Assembly: GCA_963770035.1 (NCBI GenBank)
Contig: CAVYON010000053.1
Coordinates: 591,733 to 655,732, forward strand
Direction: 5' to 3'
DNA: 64,000 bases
Origin: Roseiarcus sp963770035
GTDB lineage: Bacteria; Pseudomonadota; Alphaproteobacteria; Rhizobiales; Beijerinckiaceae
A model generated the notes under the pieces. It did no database searches, had not been told where the DNA came from, and worked only from the letters and a program-made list of their open reading frames with translations. This document shows positions 1 through 9,195 of the stretch, piece by piece. Both the position numbers and the translations under genes were made by a program. Positions within the stretch are counted from its first letter, which is position 1. Each line of letters opens with the position of its first letter.

Positions 1-161
1 ATCACGCCCGCGCCACCGGATCGTCGCGGGCGCGGCGCATCCTGGAGAACTGGGATGACTACCTGCCCAAATTCCGCAAGGTCATGCCGGTCGAGTACCG
101 GCGCGCCCTCGCGGAGCTCGCGGCGCAAAGCGAGCACGCGATGCTCGCGGCGGGGGAGTAA
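1..161 (+). CDS. gltB: Glutamate synthase large subunit, C-terminal end (partial)
   Basis: Frame 3 is open from the window edge to a TAA at 159-161 and encodes about 52 residues. They include ILENWDDYLPKFRKVMP, the typical tail of the NADPH-dependent glutamate synthase alpha subunit. GltB makes two glutamates from glutamine and 2-oxoglutarate with electrons from GltD. The call rests on this short tail and on gltD lying 214 bp downstream on the same strand. The rest of the gene is outside the window. Confidence 0.8.
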   Translation, partial: HARATGSSRARRILENWDDYLPKFRKVMPVEYRRALAELAAQSEHAMLAAGE

Positions 162-375
162 GGACCGGGGATTCAATGTCGGCGCCAAGTGGAGAGATTA
201 GGCGCCGTCATTAAGAGGAGCGTGAGCGACGAAGCAATCCAGTCGTGGGGCGCCTTGAGCAAGGTGGGTTGCTTCAGGGCTCTTACGATGACGGCGATGA
301 TCGGACCACGAGGACGGGATCTTTCAACAGCCGCAGCAACGCGGCTCGACAAGCGGTTTGAGGGCGGGTGATCGG

Positions 376-1794
376 ATGGGTAAGGTGACAGGCTTTCTGG
401 AAATCGATCGCGCGGATCGGCGCTACGCCCCAGCCTCCGACAGAATTCGCCATTATCGCGAATTTACGATTCCGTTGAGCGAGGAAGCGACGCGCAATCA
501 GGCGGCGCGCTGCATGAACTGCGGCATCCCCTATTGCCACAACGGATGCCCGGTCAACAATCAGATCCCGGACTGGAACGATCTCGCCTACCGCGGCGAG
601 TGGCGGGAGGCGGCACGCAATCTCCTTTCGACCAATAATTTCCCCGAGTTCACCGGCCGGGTCTGTCCCGCGCCCTGCGAGGCGTCCTGCACGCTGAATA
701 TCCAGGACACGCCCGTGACCATCAAGACGATCGAGTGCGCGATCATTGACCGCGCGTTCTCCGAAGGCTGGATCCATCCCGAGCCGCCCGCCGCGAAGTC
801 CGGCAAGTCGGTCGCGGTCGTTGGCTCCGGCCCCGCCGGTCTCGCCTGCGCCCAGCAGCTCGCGCGAGCAGGCCACGATGTTCATGTCTACGAACGACAG
901 GCCAAGGCCGGCGGCCTGCTTCGCTACGGCATTCCCGACTTCAAGCTCGAGAAGCGTCACGTCGACCGGCGCGTCGAGCAGATGGAGGCCGAGGGAGTCA
1001 CGTTCCACTACAACGCCCATGTCGGCGAGACGGTGAGCGCCAAGGAGCTTGCCGAGCGCCACGACGCGATTGCGCTTGCGGGCGGCGCCGAGGCCTCCCG
1101 CGACCTTCCAGTGCCCGGTCGCGACCTCGCCGGGGTCCATTTCGCCATGGAGTTCCTGCCGCAGCAGAACCGGCGCGTTTCCGGCGAGCCGCTCGCGACC
1201 AACAGGCCGATCCTGGCGGCCGGCAAGAACGTGGTGGTGATCGGCGGCGGCGACACGGGCTCCGACTGTATCGGCACCTCGATCCGCCAGGGCGCGCTCA
1301 AGGTGACGCAGCTCGAGATCCTGCCGATGCCGCCAAAGCTCGAGGACAAGCTGCTCACCTGGCCGGACTGGCCCTTAAAGCTCAGAACCTCGTCGAGCCA
1401 CGAGGAAGGCGCCGAGCGGGAATTCGCGGTGATGACGAGGGCCTTCGAAGGCGAGAACGGCACCGTCACCGCGCTCAAATGCATCCGCGTCGACGACAAG
1501 CTGAAGCCGGTCCCGGACTCGGAGTTCACGTTGAAGGCGGATCTCGTTCTCCTGGCGATGGGCTTCGTCTCGCCGGTCCAGCAGGGCCTGCTCGCCGAAC
1601 TCGGCGTCGCGCTCGACAAGCGCGGCAACGTCGCCGCCGACACCGAGCGCTACGCGACATCGCTTTCGAAGGTGTTTGCCTGCGGCGACATGCGGCGCGG
1701 CCAGTCGCTCGTCGTCTGGGCGATCCGCGAAGGGCGCCAGTGCGCGTCCTCGATCGACGAGGCGCTGATGGGTTCGACGGAGCTGCCGCGGTAG
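376..1794 (+). CDS. gltD: Glutamate synthase (NADPH) small subunit
   Basis: A 472-residue protein of the expected size for GltD, the flavoprotein half of bacterial glutamate synthase, which passes electrons from NADPH to GltB through iron-sulfur centres. Visible features are an N-terminal cysteine cluster (ARCMNCGIPYCHNGCP, about residues 45-60), a second cluster (RVCPAPCEASC, about 95-105), an FAD dinucleotide fold (VVGSGPAGLACAQQL, about 150) and a second nucleotide fold (VVVIGGGDTGSDC). The frame is open from a TTG at 358, but the ATG at 376 starts the recognisable MGKVTGFLE N-terminus and has AGGG just upstream. It follows gltB, so the two probably form an operon. Confidence 0.95.
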   Translation: MGKVTGFLEIDRADRRYAPASDRIRHYREFTIPLSEEATRNQAARCMNCGIPYCHNGCPVNNQIPDWNDLAYRGEWREAARNLLSTNNFPEFTGRVCPAPCEASCTLNIQDTPVTIKTIECAIIDRAFSEGWIHPEPPAAKSGKSVAVVGSGPAGLACAQQLARAGHDVHVYERQAKAGGLLRYGIPDFKLEKRHVDRRVEQMEAEGVTFHYNAHVGETVSAKELAERHDAIALAGGAEASRDLPVPGRDLAGVHFAMEFLPQQNRRVSGEPLATNRPILAAGKNVVVIGGGDTGSDCIGTSIRQGALKVTQLEILPMPPKLEDKLLTWPDWPLKLRTSSSHEEGAEREFAVMTRAFEGENGTVTALKCIRVDDKLKPVPDSEFTLKADLVLLAMGFVSPVQQGLLAELGVALDKRGNVAADTERYATSLSKVFACGDMRRGQSLVVWAIREGRQCASSIDEALMGSTELPR

Positions 1795-2622
1795 GGCGCC
1801 CAGTACGTTTCTCGGCGCTTTCCGCGTAAGCCTAACAACGACGGCGCCGATCACCGGGGGCGCGCGTGTCCCTAGACGCAAGGATACGTTGAGGTCGCGC
1901 CCTCATACTTGCCGGGCGCAGCGCGCCATTCCCTCCCGCGCGAGTTATTTGGATTTCCTCAGGTCTCCGCGGGATTGCATCAGGGCTCCGCGAATTACCG
2001 GGTTTCGGACGTCTGGATTGTGTTGGATTTCCTTGGATTCTCTCGTCCGAAATGAGCCTTTTCAATGGGTTACACGCGACCTGGCGCCAATTTATTTCGT
2101 CACGCGTCCTTTCCCCCCAGCATGCGTCGCAAGAACCAACCGTCTTCGATCCGAAGGTCGACGGCTAAAAACCCTTGCCGGGCGAAAAAGGCCGGGCAAG
2201 CCGGGGGGCACCTCAGTCGACATCGGGAGGTCCGATCGGGCATTGGGAAGACACTACCGCAAACTTCCGTTTTTTGCAAGATAATGTCCAACGGGCGCGG
2301 TTTTATATAAGATTGGTGCGCCCAAGGTCTTCGTCATTCGGTCGGACCTTGTCGGCGCGTCCGTAGGGCGGGACGCCTGTCTTTCGACGATTTACGGAGC
2401 GCGGCTACAGTTCTGCTTAAACAAACAGATATATACGGTAAGCTCGCCTGTCGCGCCACGTTGAGGCGGCTCGATTAAAATCGAATGGCCGCCGACTTCA
2501 TGGCGGGGTAAATTGCGCTCGTTGTGAAAAATTACTAGACCAACTTGTAGCGTCCATAAGAAGGCGATTGAAGTCCGGGCGCCCAGAGCCGCCCGTGATT
2601 ACCGAGAAACGGCCGAGGCGTC
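1795..2622. other. Long intergenic region, no gene recognised
   Basis: These 828 bp between gltD and a monooxygenase gene contain only short unconvincing reading frames. One imperfect stem-loop can be drawn: CTTGCCGGGC (2174-2183) against GCCGGGCAAG (2191-2200) with an A-rich loop. It has no T run after it and lies about 380 bp from gltD, so it is not a clear terminator. AT-rich stretches near 2290-2320 and 2415-2440 could hold the promoter of the downstream gene, but I see no clear -35/-10 pair. Confidence 0.4.
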
Positions 2623-4542
2623 ATGCAGTTCTTTCTCAATGGTTTCCGGCCCGGCGACCCCGACGTCGCCGAGGCGCTTCCCGGGGCGGGCCGCGCGGAC
2701 GGCCTGCCCGAGGCCGTCGACGTCCTGATTGTCGGCTGCGGTCCGACCGGCCTGACGCTTGCGGCGCAACTCGCCGCCTTCCCCGACATCACGGTTGCGA
2801 TCGTCGATCAGAAAGCCGGACCGATCGAGCTTGGCCAGGCCGACGGCGTCGCCTGCCGCTCGATGGAGATGTTCGAGGCCTTCGGCATCGCCGACCGCGT
2901 CCTGCGCGAGGCCTATTTCGTCAACGAGACCGCGTTCTGGAAGCCCGAGGAGGCGGACCGCGCAAAAATCGTCCGCAGCGGCCGCATTCAGGACGTCGAG
3001 GATGGCCTCTCCGAAATGCCGCACGTGATTTTGAACCAGGCCCGCGTGCACGACTTCTATCTCGACCTGATGCGCAATGCGCCGTCGCGCCTCGAGCCGC
3101 ACTATCAGCGCCAGTTCCTCGATCTGACGATCGCGCCAGAGGGCGCCGCCGCCTCGCATCCGGTCACGGTCCGGCTTCAGCGCAACGACGTGGGGCGCGA
3201 GGGCCGCATCGAGACGGTCAAGGCCAAATACGTAGTCGGCTGCGACGGCGCGCGCAGCGGCGTGCGCAAGGCGATCGGACGCGAACTCGTCGGCGATTTC
3301 GCCAACCAGGCCTGGGGCGTCATGGACGTGCTCGCGGTGACCGACTTCCCCGACATCCGCCTCAAGTGCCTGATCCAGTCGGCGGGCGACGGCAGCGCCC
3401 TGATCATTCCGCGCGAGGGCGGCTACCTCTTCCGCATCTACATCGAACTGGAAAAGCTCACTCGGGACGAAAGGGTCGCGAGCCTGAACGTGACGCCCGA
3501 GCGTATCATTGCCGCTGCTCAGCGCATTTTCCACCCCTATACGCTCGAGGTGAAAGAGGTGGCGTGGTGGTCGGTGTACGAGATCGGCCAGCGGCTCACC
3601 GACAAGTTCGACGACGTCGCCGAGGGGGCGGACCGTATTCCCCGCGTCTTCATCGCCGGCGACGCCTGCCATACCCACAGCGCCAAGGCCGGCCAGGGCA
3701 TGAACATGTCGATGCAGGACGCGTTCAACCTCGGCTGGAAGCTGGCCTCGGTGCTGCGCGGGCGCGCCGCCCCGCATCTGCTCAAGACCTACTCGCAGGA
3801 ACGCCAGCCGATCGCCAAGGAGCTGATCGACTTCGATCACGCGTTCTCCCGGATGATCAGCGCGCCGCCCAAGGATCCGGCGAACCCGGCGAGCGAAGGC
3901 GTCGAACCGGCCGAGTTGCAGCGGAATTTCGTCAAGGCCGGCCGGTTCACCGCGGGCATGATGACCCGGTACCGCCCGTCGCTCCTCACCGGAGAGCCGA
4001 CGCATCAGACGCTCGCGACCGGCTTTCCGATCGGCGCCCGGTTCCACTCGGCCCCGGTCTTCCGCCTCGCCGATGCGAAGCCCATGCAGCTTGGGCACGC
4101 GTTCCGGGCGGACGGCCGCTGGCGGCTCTACGCCTTCGCCGCGACGGAGGACCCGGCAGATCCCGCGTCCCGCCTCGCCGCCCTTTGCCGATTCCTGGAA
4201 ACCTCGCCCGATTCGCCGGTCCGCAGGCACACACCCGGCGGGGCGGACGTGGACTCGGTGATCGACGTCCGGGCGATTGTCCAGCAGGGTCATCGCGATC
4301 TCGCGCTCGCCTCCATGCCGACCTTGCTTCTGCCGCGGAAGGGCCGCTACGGGCTGGTCGATTACGAGAAGCTCTTCTGTGCGGATCTCAAGGCAGGTCC
4401 GGACATTTTCGAGCTCCGAGGCGTCAACCGCGCCGCCGGCGCTCTCGTCGTGGTGCGGCCCGACCAGTATGTCGCCCACGTTCTGCCGCTCGACGGCTAC
4501 GCGGAGCTCACTGCCTTCTTCGGCGGCTTCCTGCTGGGCTGA
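2623..4542 (+). CDS. FAD-dependent aromatic hydroxylase (phenol 2-monooxygenase / 3-hydroxybenzoate 4-monooxygenase type)
   Basis: A 639-residue class A flavoprotein monooxygenase. These enzymes use NAD(P)H and O2 to add a hydroxyl group to phenolic substrates. The GxGxxG site is VLIVGCGPTG at about residues 34-43. The DG motif is VGCDGARSGVRKAIG at about 206-220. The GD motif is FIAGDACHTHSAKAGQGMN at about 343-361. The length beyond 600 residues and the C-terminal tail containing VVVRPDQYVAHVLPL match the subfamily with a thioredoxin-like dimerisation domain, which includes phenol hydroxylase and MobA. The exact substrate cannot be read from sequence. Nearby dehydrogenases, an ABC importer of Liv type and a dioxygenase remnant suggest an old aromatic catabolic region. 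Confidence 0.88.
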   Translation: MQFFLNGFRPGDPDVAEALPGAGRADGLPEAVDVLIVGCGPTGLTLAAQLAAFPDITVAIVDQKAGPIELGQADGVACRSMEMFEAFGIADRVLREAYFVNETAFWKPEEADRAKIVRSGRIQDVEDGLSEMPHVILNQARVHDFYLDLMRNAPSRLEPHYQRQFLDLTIAPEGAAASHPVTVRLQRNDVGREGRIETVKAKYVVGCDGARSGVRKAIGRELVGDFANQAWGVMDVLAVTDFPDIRLKCLIQSAGDGSALIIPREGGYLFRIYIELEKLTRDERVASLNVTPERIIAAAQRIFHPYTLEVKEVAWWSVYEIGQRLTDKFDDVAEGADRIPRVFIAGDACHTHSAKAGQGMNMSMQDAFNLGWKLASVLRGRAAPHLLKTYSQERQPIAKELIDFDHAFSRMISAPPKDPANPASEGVEPAELQRNFVKAGRFTAGMMTRYRPSLLTGEPTHQTLATGFPIGARFHSAPVFRLADAKPMQLGHAFRADGRWRLYAFAATEDPADPASRLAALCRFLETSPDSPVRRHTPGGADVDSVIDVRAIVQQGHRDLALASMPTLLLPRKGRYGLVDYEKLFCADLKAGPDIFELRGVNRAAGALVVVRPDQYVAHVLPLDGYAELTAFFGGFLLG

Positions 4543-4909
4543 CCGACGTTGGACAAGGCGCAAGCGGCGCCCTTTGGGACGCCAGCAGGGTTCCGAGCCC
4601 GGCGCGTGCGAGACAAGGGTCCACGACAAGGCTCTGGCCCCCCGCCTCCAGGCATAGGCGCTAACATAACGGCGCCATGCGCTGGTAGGTTCTTTTTCGG
4701 GGAGGTTCGTGGAGATGTCGTTGGAGCTTGGCCTTGGCGTCTTGGCAAGTGAAGCAATCGTCATCGCAATTCTGAACAGCGATAAGAATTCCGACTGGGC
4801 CACGACAAGGTTTGTGCTTCGCCTTGTATTTGCGAAAGAAAATCTTACGTATCGTTAGCAATTCGCAGGACAATCGTTCGGAATTATTTTTGCCTTCTCG
4901 GAGAATGCG
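4543..4909. other. Intergenic region, nothing recognised
   Basis: These 367 bp between the monooxygenase and a small hypothetical gene hold no convincing reading frame, stem-loop terminator or repeat that I can identify. The A/T-rich part at 4780-4870 may contain the promoter of the small gene at 4910. Confidence 0.35.
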
Positions 4910-5182
4910 ATGACCGTGAAAGGATATCCTGTGGGGGTCGACGGCGCCGACGGCCGCCGGCCGTCCCGGGTCATGACTGCCTTGGAGCGGGCCTTCGAGT
5001 TGGCGAGATCGGGGCAGGTCTCGAAGGTCTCGGAGATCGTCGAATTGCTCAGGCGCGATCGATACGACACCCGTCAACTCGACGGGCCGGCCTTGAGGCG
5101 GCAGCTTACGGACCTGATCAAGGCGGCGCGGCTGAACGACATGCCGCCCGCGCCCACGCACAGCGGCCCCAGCGACTTGTAA
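4910..5182 (+). CDS. Small hypothetical protein
   Basis: A 90-residue reading frame beginning at an ATG after an AT-rich stretch. The sequence looks like a real soluble helical protein: a charged central part (VMTALERAFELARSGQVSKV then SEIVELLRRDRYD) followed by LRRQLTDLIKAAR. No signal peptide, membrane segment or known motif is visible, and I do not recognise a family. The composition resembles small regulatory or stress proteins of Hyphomicrobiales, but that is only an impression. It overlaps the end of a weaker opposite-strand frame. Confidence 0.55.
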   Translation: MTVKGYPVGVDGADGRRPSRVMTALERAFELARSGQVSKVSEIVELLRRDRYDTRQLDGPALRRQLTDLIKAARLNDMPPAPTHSGPSDL

Positions 5183-5528
5183 TCCGACAGAAGCGATAGG
5201 CCATGCGACCGAACTGAGGCAGGGTTTGCGCTTTGTCGAGGTTGACGCGACTGTAACCGTCAACCCAACTCTTCGAACACAACTCTGCGGCCGGCCTCCA
5301 CGGGCAGCCCCGCGCGGGGCAATCGTCATCATCAGAGCCATCGGAGTCCTGACCGGAATCGGTCGGGTTCAGCGATTGCGTCCTCGGATCGCCACGTCGC
5401 TCCGCGGCCGCTCTCGCGCTTTCGGCTGCGCTGGCCGAAGCCGCTTCGCCGTCAGCCCAATCGCTCCAAGCCGCGTCGTTCAAGGCGTCAAGCTCTTCCC
5501 TCGTGTAAGTCCGGGCAGCGCCCATCAT
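5118..5528 (-). CDS. Possible hypothetical protein, weak
   Basis: A minus-strand frame with an ATG at 5528 preceded by AAAGGTC at a suitable distance. The N-terminal half is protein-like (YTREELDALNDAAWSDWADG followed by an alanine/glutamate-rich stretch). The C-terminal half (cysteine, tryptophan and arginine rich) looks like non-coding translation and overlaps the plus-strand gene ending at 5182. It may be a short gene truncated or frame-shifted in its middle, or not a gene. No family recognised. Confidence 0.25.
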   Translation of the reverse strand: MMGAARTYTREELDALNDAAWSDWADGEAASASAAESARAAAERRGDPRTQSLNPTDSGQDSDGSDDDDCPARGCPWRPAAELCSKSWVDGYSRVNLDKAQTLPQFGRMAYRFCRITSRWGRCAWARAACRSAAPP

Positions 5529-5962
5529 CGATGACCTTTGTTGCACCGCAACATCATCTATGATTTGGGAGAGCGACCGCAAGGCGCCAATTATGTCGGG
5601 TTTTCTGGCAGGCTTGGCCGCCGTCGCCTTTCATCCGGGCTTCGGCCTGCCTGTCGGCGACCGTTTCGGGCGCAGCCGCAACCGGCGCGCCCCAGACAAG
5701 CCGGGCCATGACGGCTGGAGAATTTTCAGAGACCCCGACGCTCGCCGCCGTCGACTTCCTGGATGGACCTCTTCCGAGCCTGATGAGCCCCTTCGAGGGC
5801 GAAGCCCGCGGGAGTTGGTGATTGAAGCGGATGTTCCCCGTTCCGTTGCTCGCTCGTGGAGAGTTTATAGATTGAAATCAATAGGTTGGGGGCGATTTTA
5901 GTAACCGGGGCAGATTTCGGGGCAGAAAGGGACTGTTAACGGAGGCTTGATTCAAGCCTCGG
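5529..5962. other. Intergenic region upstream of transposase remnant
   Basis: About 430 bp without a supportable gene. It contains a segment (about 5688-5718, ACAAGCCGGGCCATGAC) that resembles one arm of the palindromic repeats common in alphaproteobacteria, but the matching arm is poor. I could not find a clear terminal inverted repeat for the adjacent insertion sequence. Confidence 0.3.
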
Positions 5963-6873
5963 ATGGCGCCCGACTTCGTTGATTTGCTTGAGACTTTGAG
6001 CCCGCCCGAACGGATCGGGTTGGTTCGCCGACTGATCGGCGAGGTCGAACAGCTGCGCAAAGAGAACGAGAAGCTCACCGCGGCGTTGGCTTCGGCCAAG
6101 CGCGAAACCCAAGAGCTGAAGGATGAGATCCGGCGTCTGAAGGGGTTGCCGCCGCGACCGCCGACGAAGCCGTCGGGCATGGAGACGGCGACCGAGCGTC
6201 CGGCGCCGGAGCAGCCGAGCGCGGCGAGGCGTCGCCGCCGCGCCGACGCGGACCCGGGGTGTCGAAGCTGAGCCTCAACCGCACAGTGACGCTGGCGGCC
6301 TCGGCGCCGGCGGGTTCGCGCCACAAGGGCTATGAAGAGATCATCATTCAGGACTGCGCTCAAGCCCGAGGTCACGCTCTACCGGCGCGAGCGCTGGACG
6401 ACGCCGGACGGACGGTGACGGCCGATCTGCCGGCGGGCGTCGTCGGGGGCTGCGGTCCGAACCTGCATCGCCTGGTCCTGACGCTGCATTCCAGGGCCAA
6501 ATGACTTGCGAGCGGATCGTGGCCGTGCTGACCGCAGCCGGCCTTTCCCCCGGATCAGGTCCGGGGGTCGAAGCGTCAGGTTGTGCGGCTCCTGACCGCC
6601 AAACTGGACCTGTTCCGCGCCGAGGAGGAGGCCGTCTTCACCGCCGGCCTTCGCGCCTCCGGCTTCGTCAGCGTCGACGACACCGGCGCGCGCCACGCCG
6701 GCAAGGCCTGCTACACGACGCAGTTCGGCTCCGACCGGTTCACCGCGTTCCGCACCGGGCCGAGCAAATCCCGCCTCGCGTTGCCTCACGCAATCTGCTC
6801 GGCAGGAACGGCGCGTTACGCGATCAATGCGGCGGCGGAAGCCTACATGCGCGCGGCCAATCTCGCCGGCCGG
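5963..6873 (+). pseudogene. Degenerate IS66-like transposase
   Basis: Successive reading frames match one transposase family in order. Residues from 5963 give a coiled coil (LVRRLIGEVEQLRKENEKL) and the basic linker LKGLPPRPPTKPSGME. A second frame from 6259 gives SKLSLNRTVTLAASAPAGSR and the segment ending GVVGGCGPNLHRLVLTLH. A third from 6583 gives RLLTAKLDLFRAEEEAVF and VSVDDTGARHAGKACYTTQF, with the conserved catalytic-domain DDTGARH. Frames change near 6255, 6365, 6500 and 6545, and the 3' half of the gene is missing where the acyl-CoA dehydrogenase gene begins. This is a dead insertion-sequence remnant. A 21-bp palindrome sits inside it. Confidence 0.8.
6547..6567. repeat. REP-like palindrome inserted in the transposase remnant
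   Basis: CCCCCGGATC, one A, GGTCCGGGGG: ten-base arms with a single G-T wobble. The flanking codons, read in the appropriate frames, match the transposase family on both sides (AGLS before, KRQVVRLL after), so the palindrome interrupts a once continuous coding sequence. Short palindromes of this CCCCGGA type are frequent intergenic repeats in Hyphomicrobiales. Confidence 0.65.
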
Positions 6874-6878
6874 TCGTG

Positions 6879-8018
6879 TCAGTTGAGCTCCTTGGGCGAG
6901 TAACCGAGGATCTCGCGCGCGATGATCAGGCGTTGCACCTCGCCTGTCCCTTCGTAGATGTCGAAGATCCGGGCGTCGCGGAAGGCCTTCTCGACGGGAT
7001 GGAGGTCGGACAGTCCGCAGGCGCCGAGCACATCGATGCAGGTCTGAGTCACGCGGCGCGCAAGCGCTCCGCCCATGGCCTTGGCCATCGAGGATTCGAT
7101 CTTTCCCGGGCCTTCATTCTGTTCGATCCACTTCGCCTGGAGAACGGTCACCCAGGTCGCTTCCCATTCCGCCTCGAGGCTCATCAGGCGGTCGGCCGCG
7201 GCGGTCGTCTGCGACGGCCCTTTGTCATAGTCCGGCGCAATTCCGATCTCGGCGAGGCGGGCCCAGGTGAAGTCGAGCGCTGCGCGGCAAACGCCCAGCG
7301 CATAGGCCGCAACGACGGGCCTGGATTCGCTGAAAGACCGAAGCATCGACTTGAGGTCGCCGTCGATGTGGTTGAAGGCCGGGACGCGGCAGCCCGAGAA
7401 GGCGAGTGGAGCCGTGTCCTCAAAGCGGATGCCCATCTTGCGGAACTGCCGCCCCACGGTAAAGCCGGGCGTTCCCTTTTCCACCATGAAGGCCGAAAGC
7501 CCCTGTCGTTCCGGATGCACGAGGCGGGCCAGCACCAGGACGGCGTCGCAACTCTCCGCGTAGGTAATGAAGATCTTTTCCCCCTCGATCACCCATTCGC
7601 CCGACGCTGCGTCCCAGTTCGCGGTCGTTCGGGTCGAAGCGGGGTCGGAGCCTCCAGCCGGCTCCGTGAGTCCGATCGCGATCGTACGATCTCGCCAGCG
7701 TGCGTATTGTTCCGGCGTGCCTGCGATCCTCAGCGCGGTGTTGCCGAGGGAATAACGGGACTCGCGCAAGGGGACGCCGCCGCGCCAGTCCTCGAGATAC
7801 AGCAGCGCATGCAAAATCTTGGCGCCGCTCGTCTCGGACGCCAGGGATGCGAGCATGGCCCGCGTGTCCGGCCGCCCCTCCGCTTCCGGAAAAGCGTGAG
7901 GCAGCATCCGGTCCTCATCATGCTCGAAATCGCGCGCATATTTTGAGGCGAGATCGGCTTGCGTCCTCGCTTCCCCCAGAATCGCGGCGTCGGCGTCGGT
8001 CAGCGTGAAATTGATCAT
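6879..8018 (-). CDS. Acyl-CoA dehydrogenase family protein
   Basis: A 379-residue FAD-dependent acyl-CoA dehydrogenase, which introduces an alpha,beta double bond into an acyl-CoA thioester. Visible motifs are the flavin-binding IGLTEPAGGSDPASTRTT, the substrate-region VIEGEKIFITYAESCDA, and the C-terminal FDIYEGTGEVQRLIIAREI, where the YEGT glutamate is the usual catalytic base. The N-terminus starts MINFTLTDADAAI like other family members, and length is normal. A second, broken acyl-CoA dehydrogenase lies just upstream in the same direction, which suggests a pair acting together or as a heteromer. The substrate is unknown. Confidence 0.9.
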   Translation of the reverse strand: MINFTLTDADAAILGEARTQADLASKYARDFEHDEDRMLPHAFPEAEGRPDTRAMLASLASETSGAKILHALLYLEDWRGGVPLRESRYSLGNTALRIAGTPEQYARWRDRTIAIGLTEPAGGSDPASTRTTANWDAASGEWVIEGEKIFITYAESCDAVLVLARLVHPERQGLSAFMVEKGTPGFTVGRQFRKMGIRFEDTAPLAFSGCRVPAFNHIDGDLKSMLRSFSESRPVVAAYALGVCRAALDFTWARLAEIGIAPDYDKGPSQTTAAADRLMSLEAEWEATWVTVLQAKWIEQNEGPGKIESSMAKAMGGALARRVTQTCIDVLGACGLSDLHPVEKAFRDARIFDIYEGTGEVQRLIIAREILGYSPKELN

Positions 8019-8027
8019 CGTCCCCCC

Positions 8028-9097
8028 TCACACCCCGACAAGACCGTCGAGCGCCGAGAGGGACCGCGCGTTGCGGTACCACATCTCGAGCGGATAATCG
8101 CGAACGAAACCGTAGCCACCGAAGAGTTGGACGCCCTCATCGGCGATTTTCAGCGCCTGCTCGGCGGCGTAGCGTTGCGCGAGGCGCGCGGTGCGCGCCG
8201 CCTCCGAACGCGACATCTAGCTCCGCCGCGGCTCTCAAGTCCCGACCAGCGGATCGCGTTCGATGCGGTATGCATGTCCGCCAGTTTGAACGCGACGGCC
8301 TGCTTTCGACCGATCGCTTCGCCATGCACGACCCGTTCCTTCACATAGGGCAAAGTGTAATCATAGACGGCGCGGGCGAGCCCGCTGAGGATCGCCGCCA
8401 GCGCAACGCGGCTCGCGTCCGTCACCCGTCTGACGCCGCCCGGCAGCCGATCGTCGTCACCGACTTCGACCCCCTCGAGTACGACATCGGCCATTTGAAG
8501 CGCGCGCAGACCCAGCGTGCCCTTGGCTGCCTGGACTCGAACATGGGGAACGTCCGCGGCGACGATGAACCCTTGAACGCCCTCGTTCGTCTCAGCGGTC
8601 ACAAGGAACCTTTCGCAGCGCGCGGCGAGCGGAATGAGCGCCTTCGCGCCCTCGATTCGCCAGCCATTGCCAGTCTTTTCCGCCCGAGTGGGGCGCCCCG
8701 CGCCGCGAAACCAGCCAGCGTCAATCGTTGCGACGGCGGCGAAAGCCGGTGTGTCAGACTGAAAGGCCGGAAGATGGCGCTCGCGTTGAGTTTCCGTTCC
8801 CTGCGCCGCGATTGCTCTCACAAAGCCGAGCGCGCCGGCGAGCGCGATCGCCAGAGCAGCGTCGCCGTAGGCGATTTCCTCAAGCGCAAGGGCATTGAGC
8901 ACCGCCGGCTGTTCAATCGGCTCGCCGGACGCGGCCGTCTGGGCCAGTCCCAGTTCCCAGGCGCGCTGCAGGAGCGCTTCGGGAAACGCGCCACCCTCTT
9001 CGGCGGCGCGCGCAGCTGGCCGGACCTCGCCGGAAGCAAACCGACGCGCCGCGGCCTGAGCCAGGGATTGGTCCTCTGTTAGCGCAAAAGAAATCAT
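8028..9097 (-). pseudogene. Second acyl-CoA dehydrogenase, frameshifted
   Basis: The N-terminal part (from the ATG at 9097, MISFALTEDQSLAQAAARRF) runs to about 8220 and covers most of the protein. A short middle piece in another frame reads RAAAELDV, and the C-terminus in a third frame (8028-8216) reads SEAARTARLAQRYAAEQALK and then GVQLFGGYGFVRDYPLEMWY, the typical acyl-CoA dehydrogenase end. Two indels therefore fall within about 40 bp (roughly 8195-8235). Such clustering fits either a sequencing problem in a GC-rich patch or real decay. It sits 10 bp upstream of the intact acyl-CoA dehydrogenase gene and is probably in its operon. Confidence 0.8.
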
Positions 9098-9195
9098 GGC
9101 CCGCTAGGATCTTGATCGTACGTTAGCGAACTAATATCCTCTTCTCAAGCGTCGCGCCACCCGACGCGCCCCGGCTTCGGAAGGATGGAGAGACG

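Noticed and set aside
2174..2200. Imperfect stem-loop as the gltD terminator
   Set aside because: It lies about 380 bp after the gene, has a mismatch and no T run.
2599..4803. A 734-codon frame antisense to the FAD monooxygenase
   Set aside because: Shadow of the monooxygenase gene; no domain or protein-like composition.
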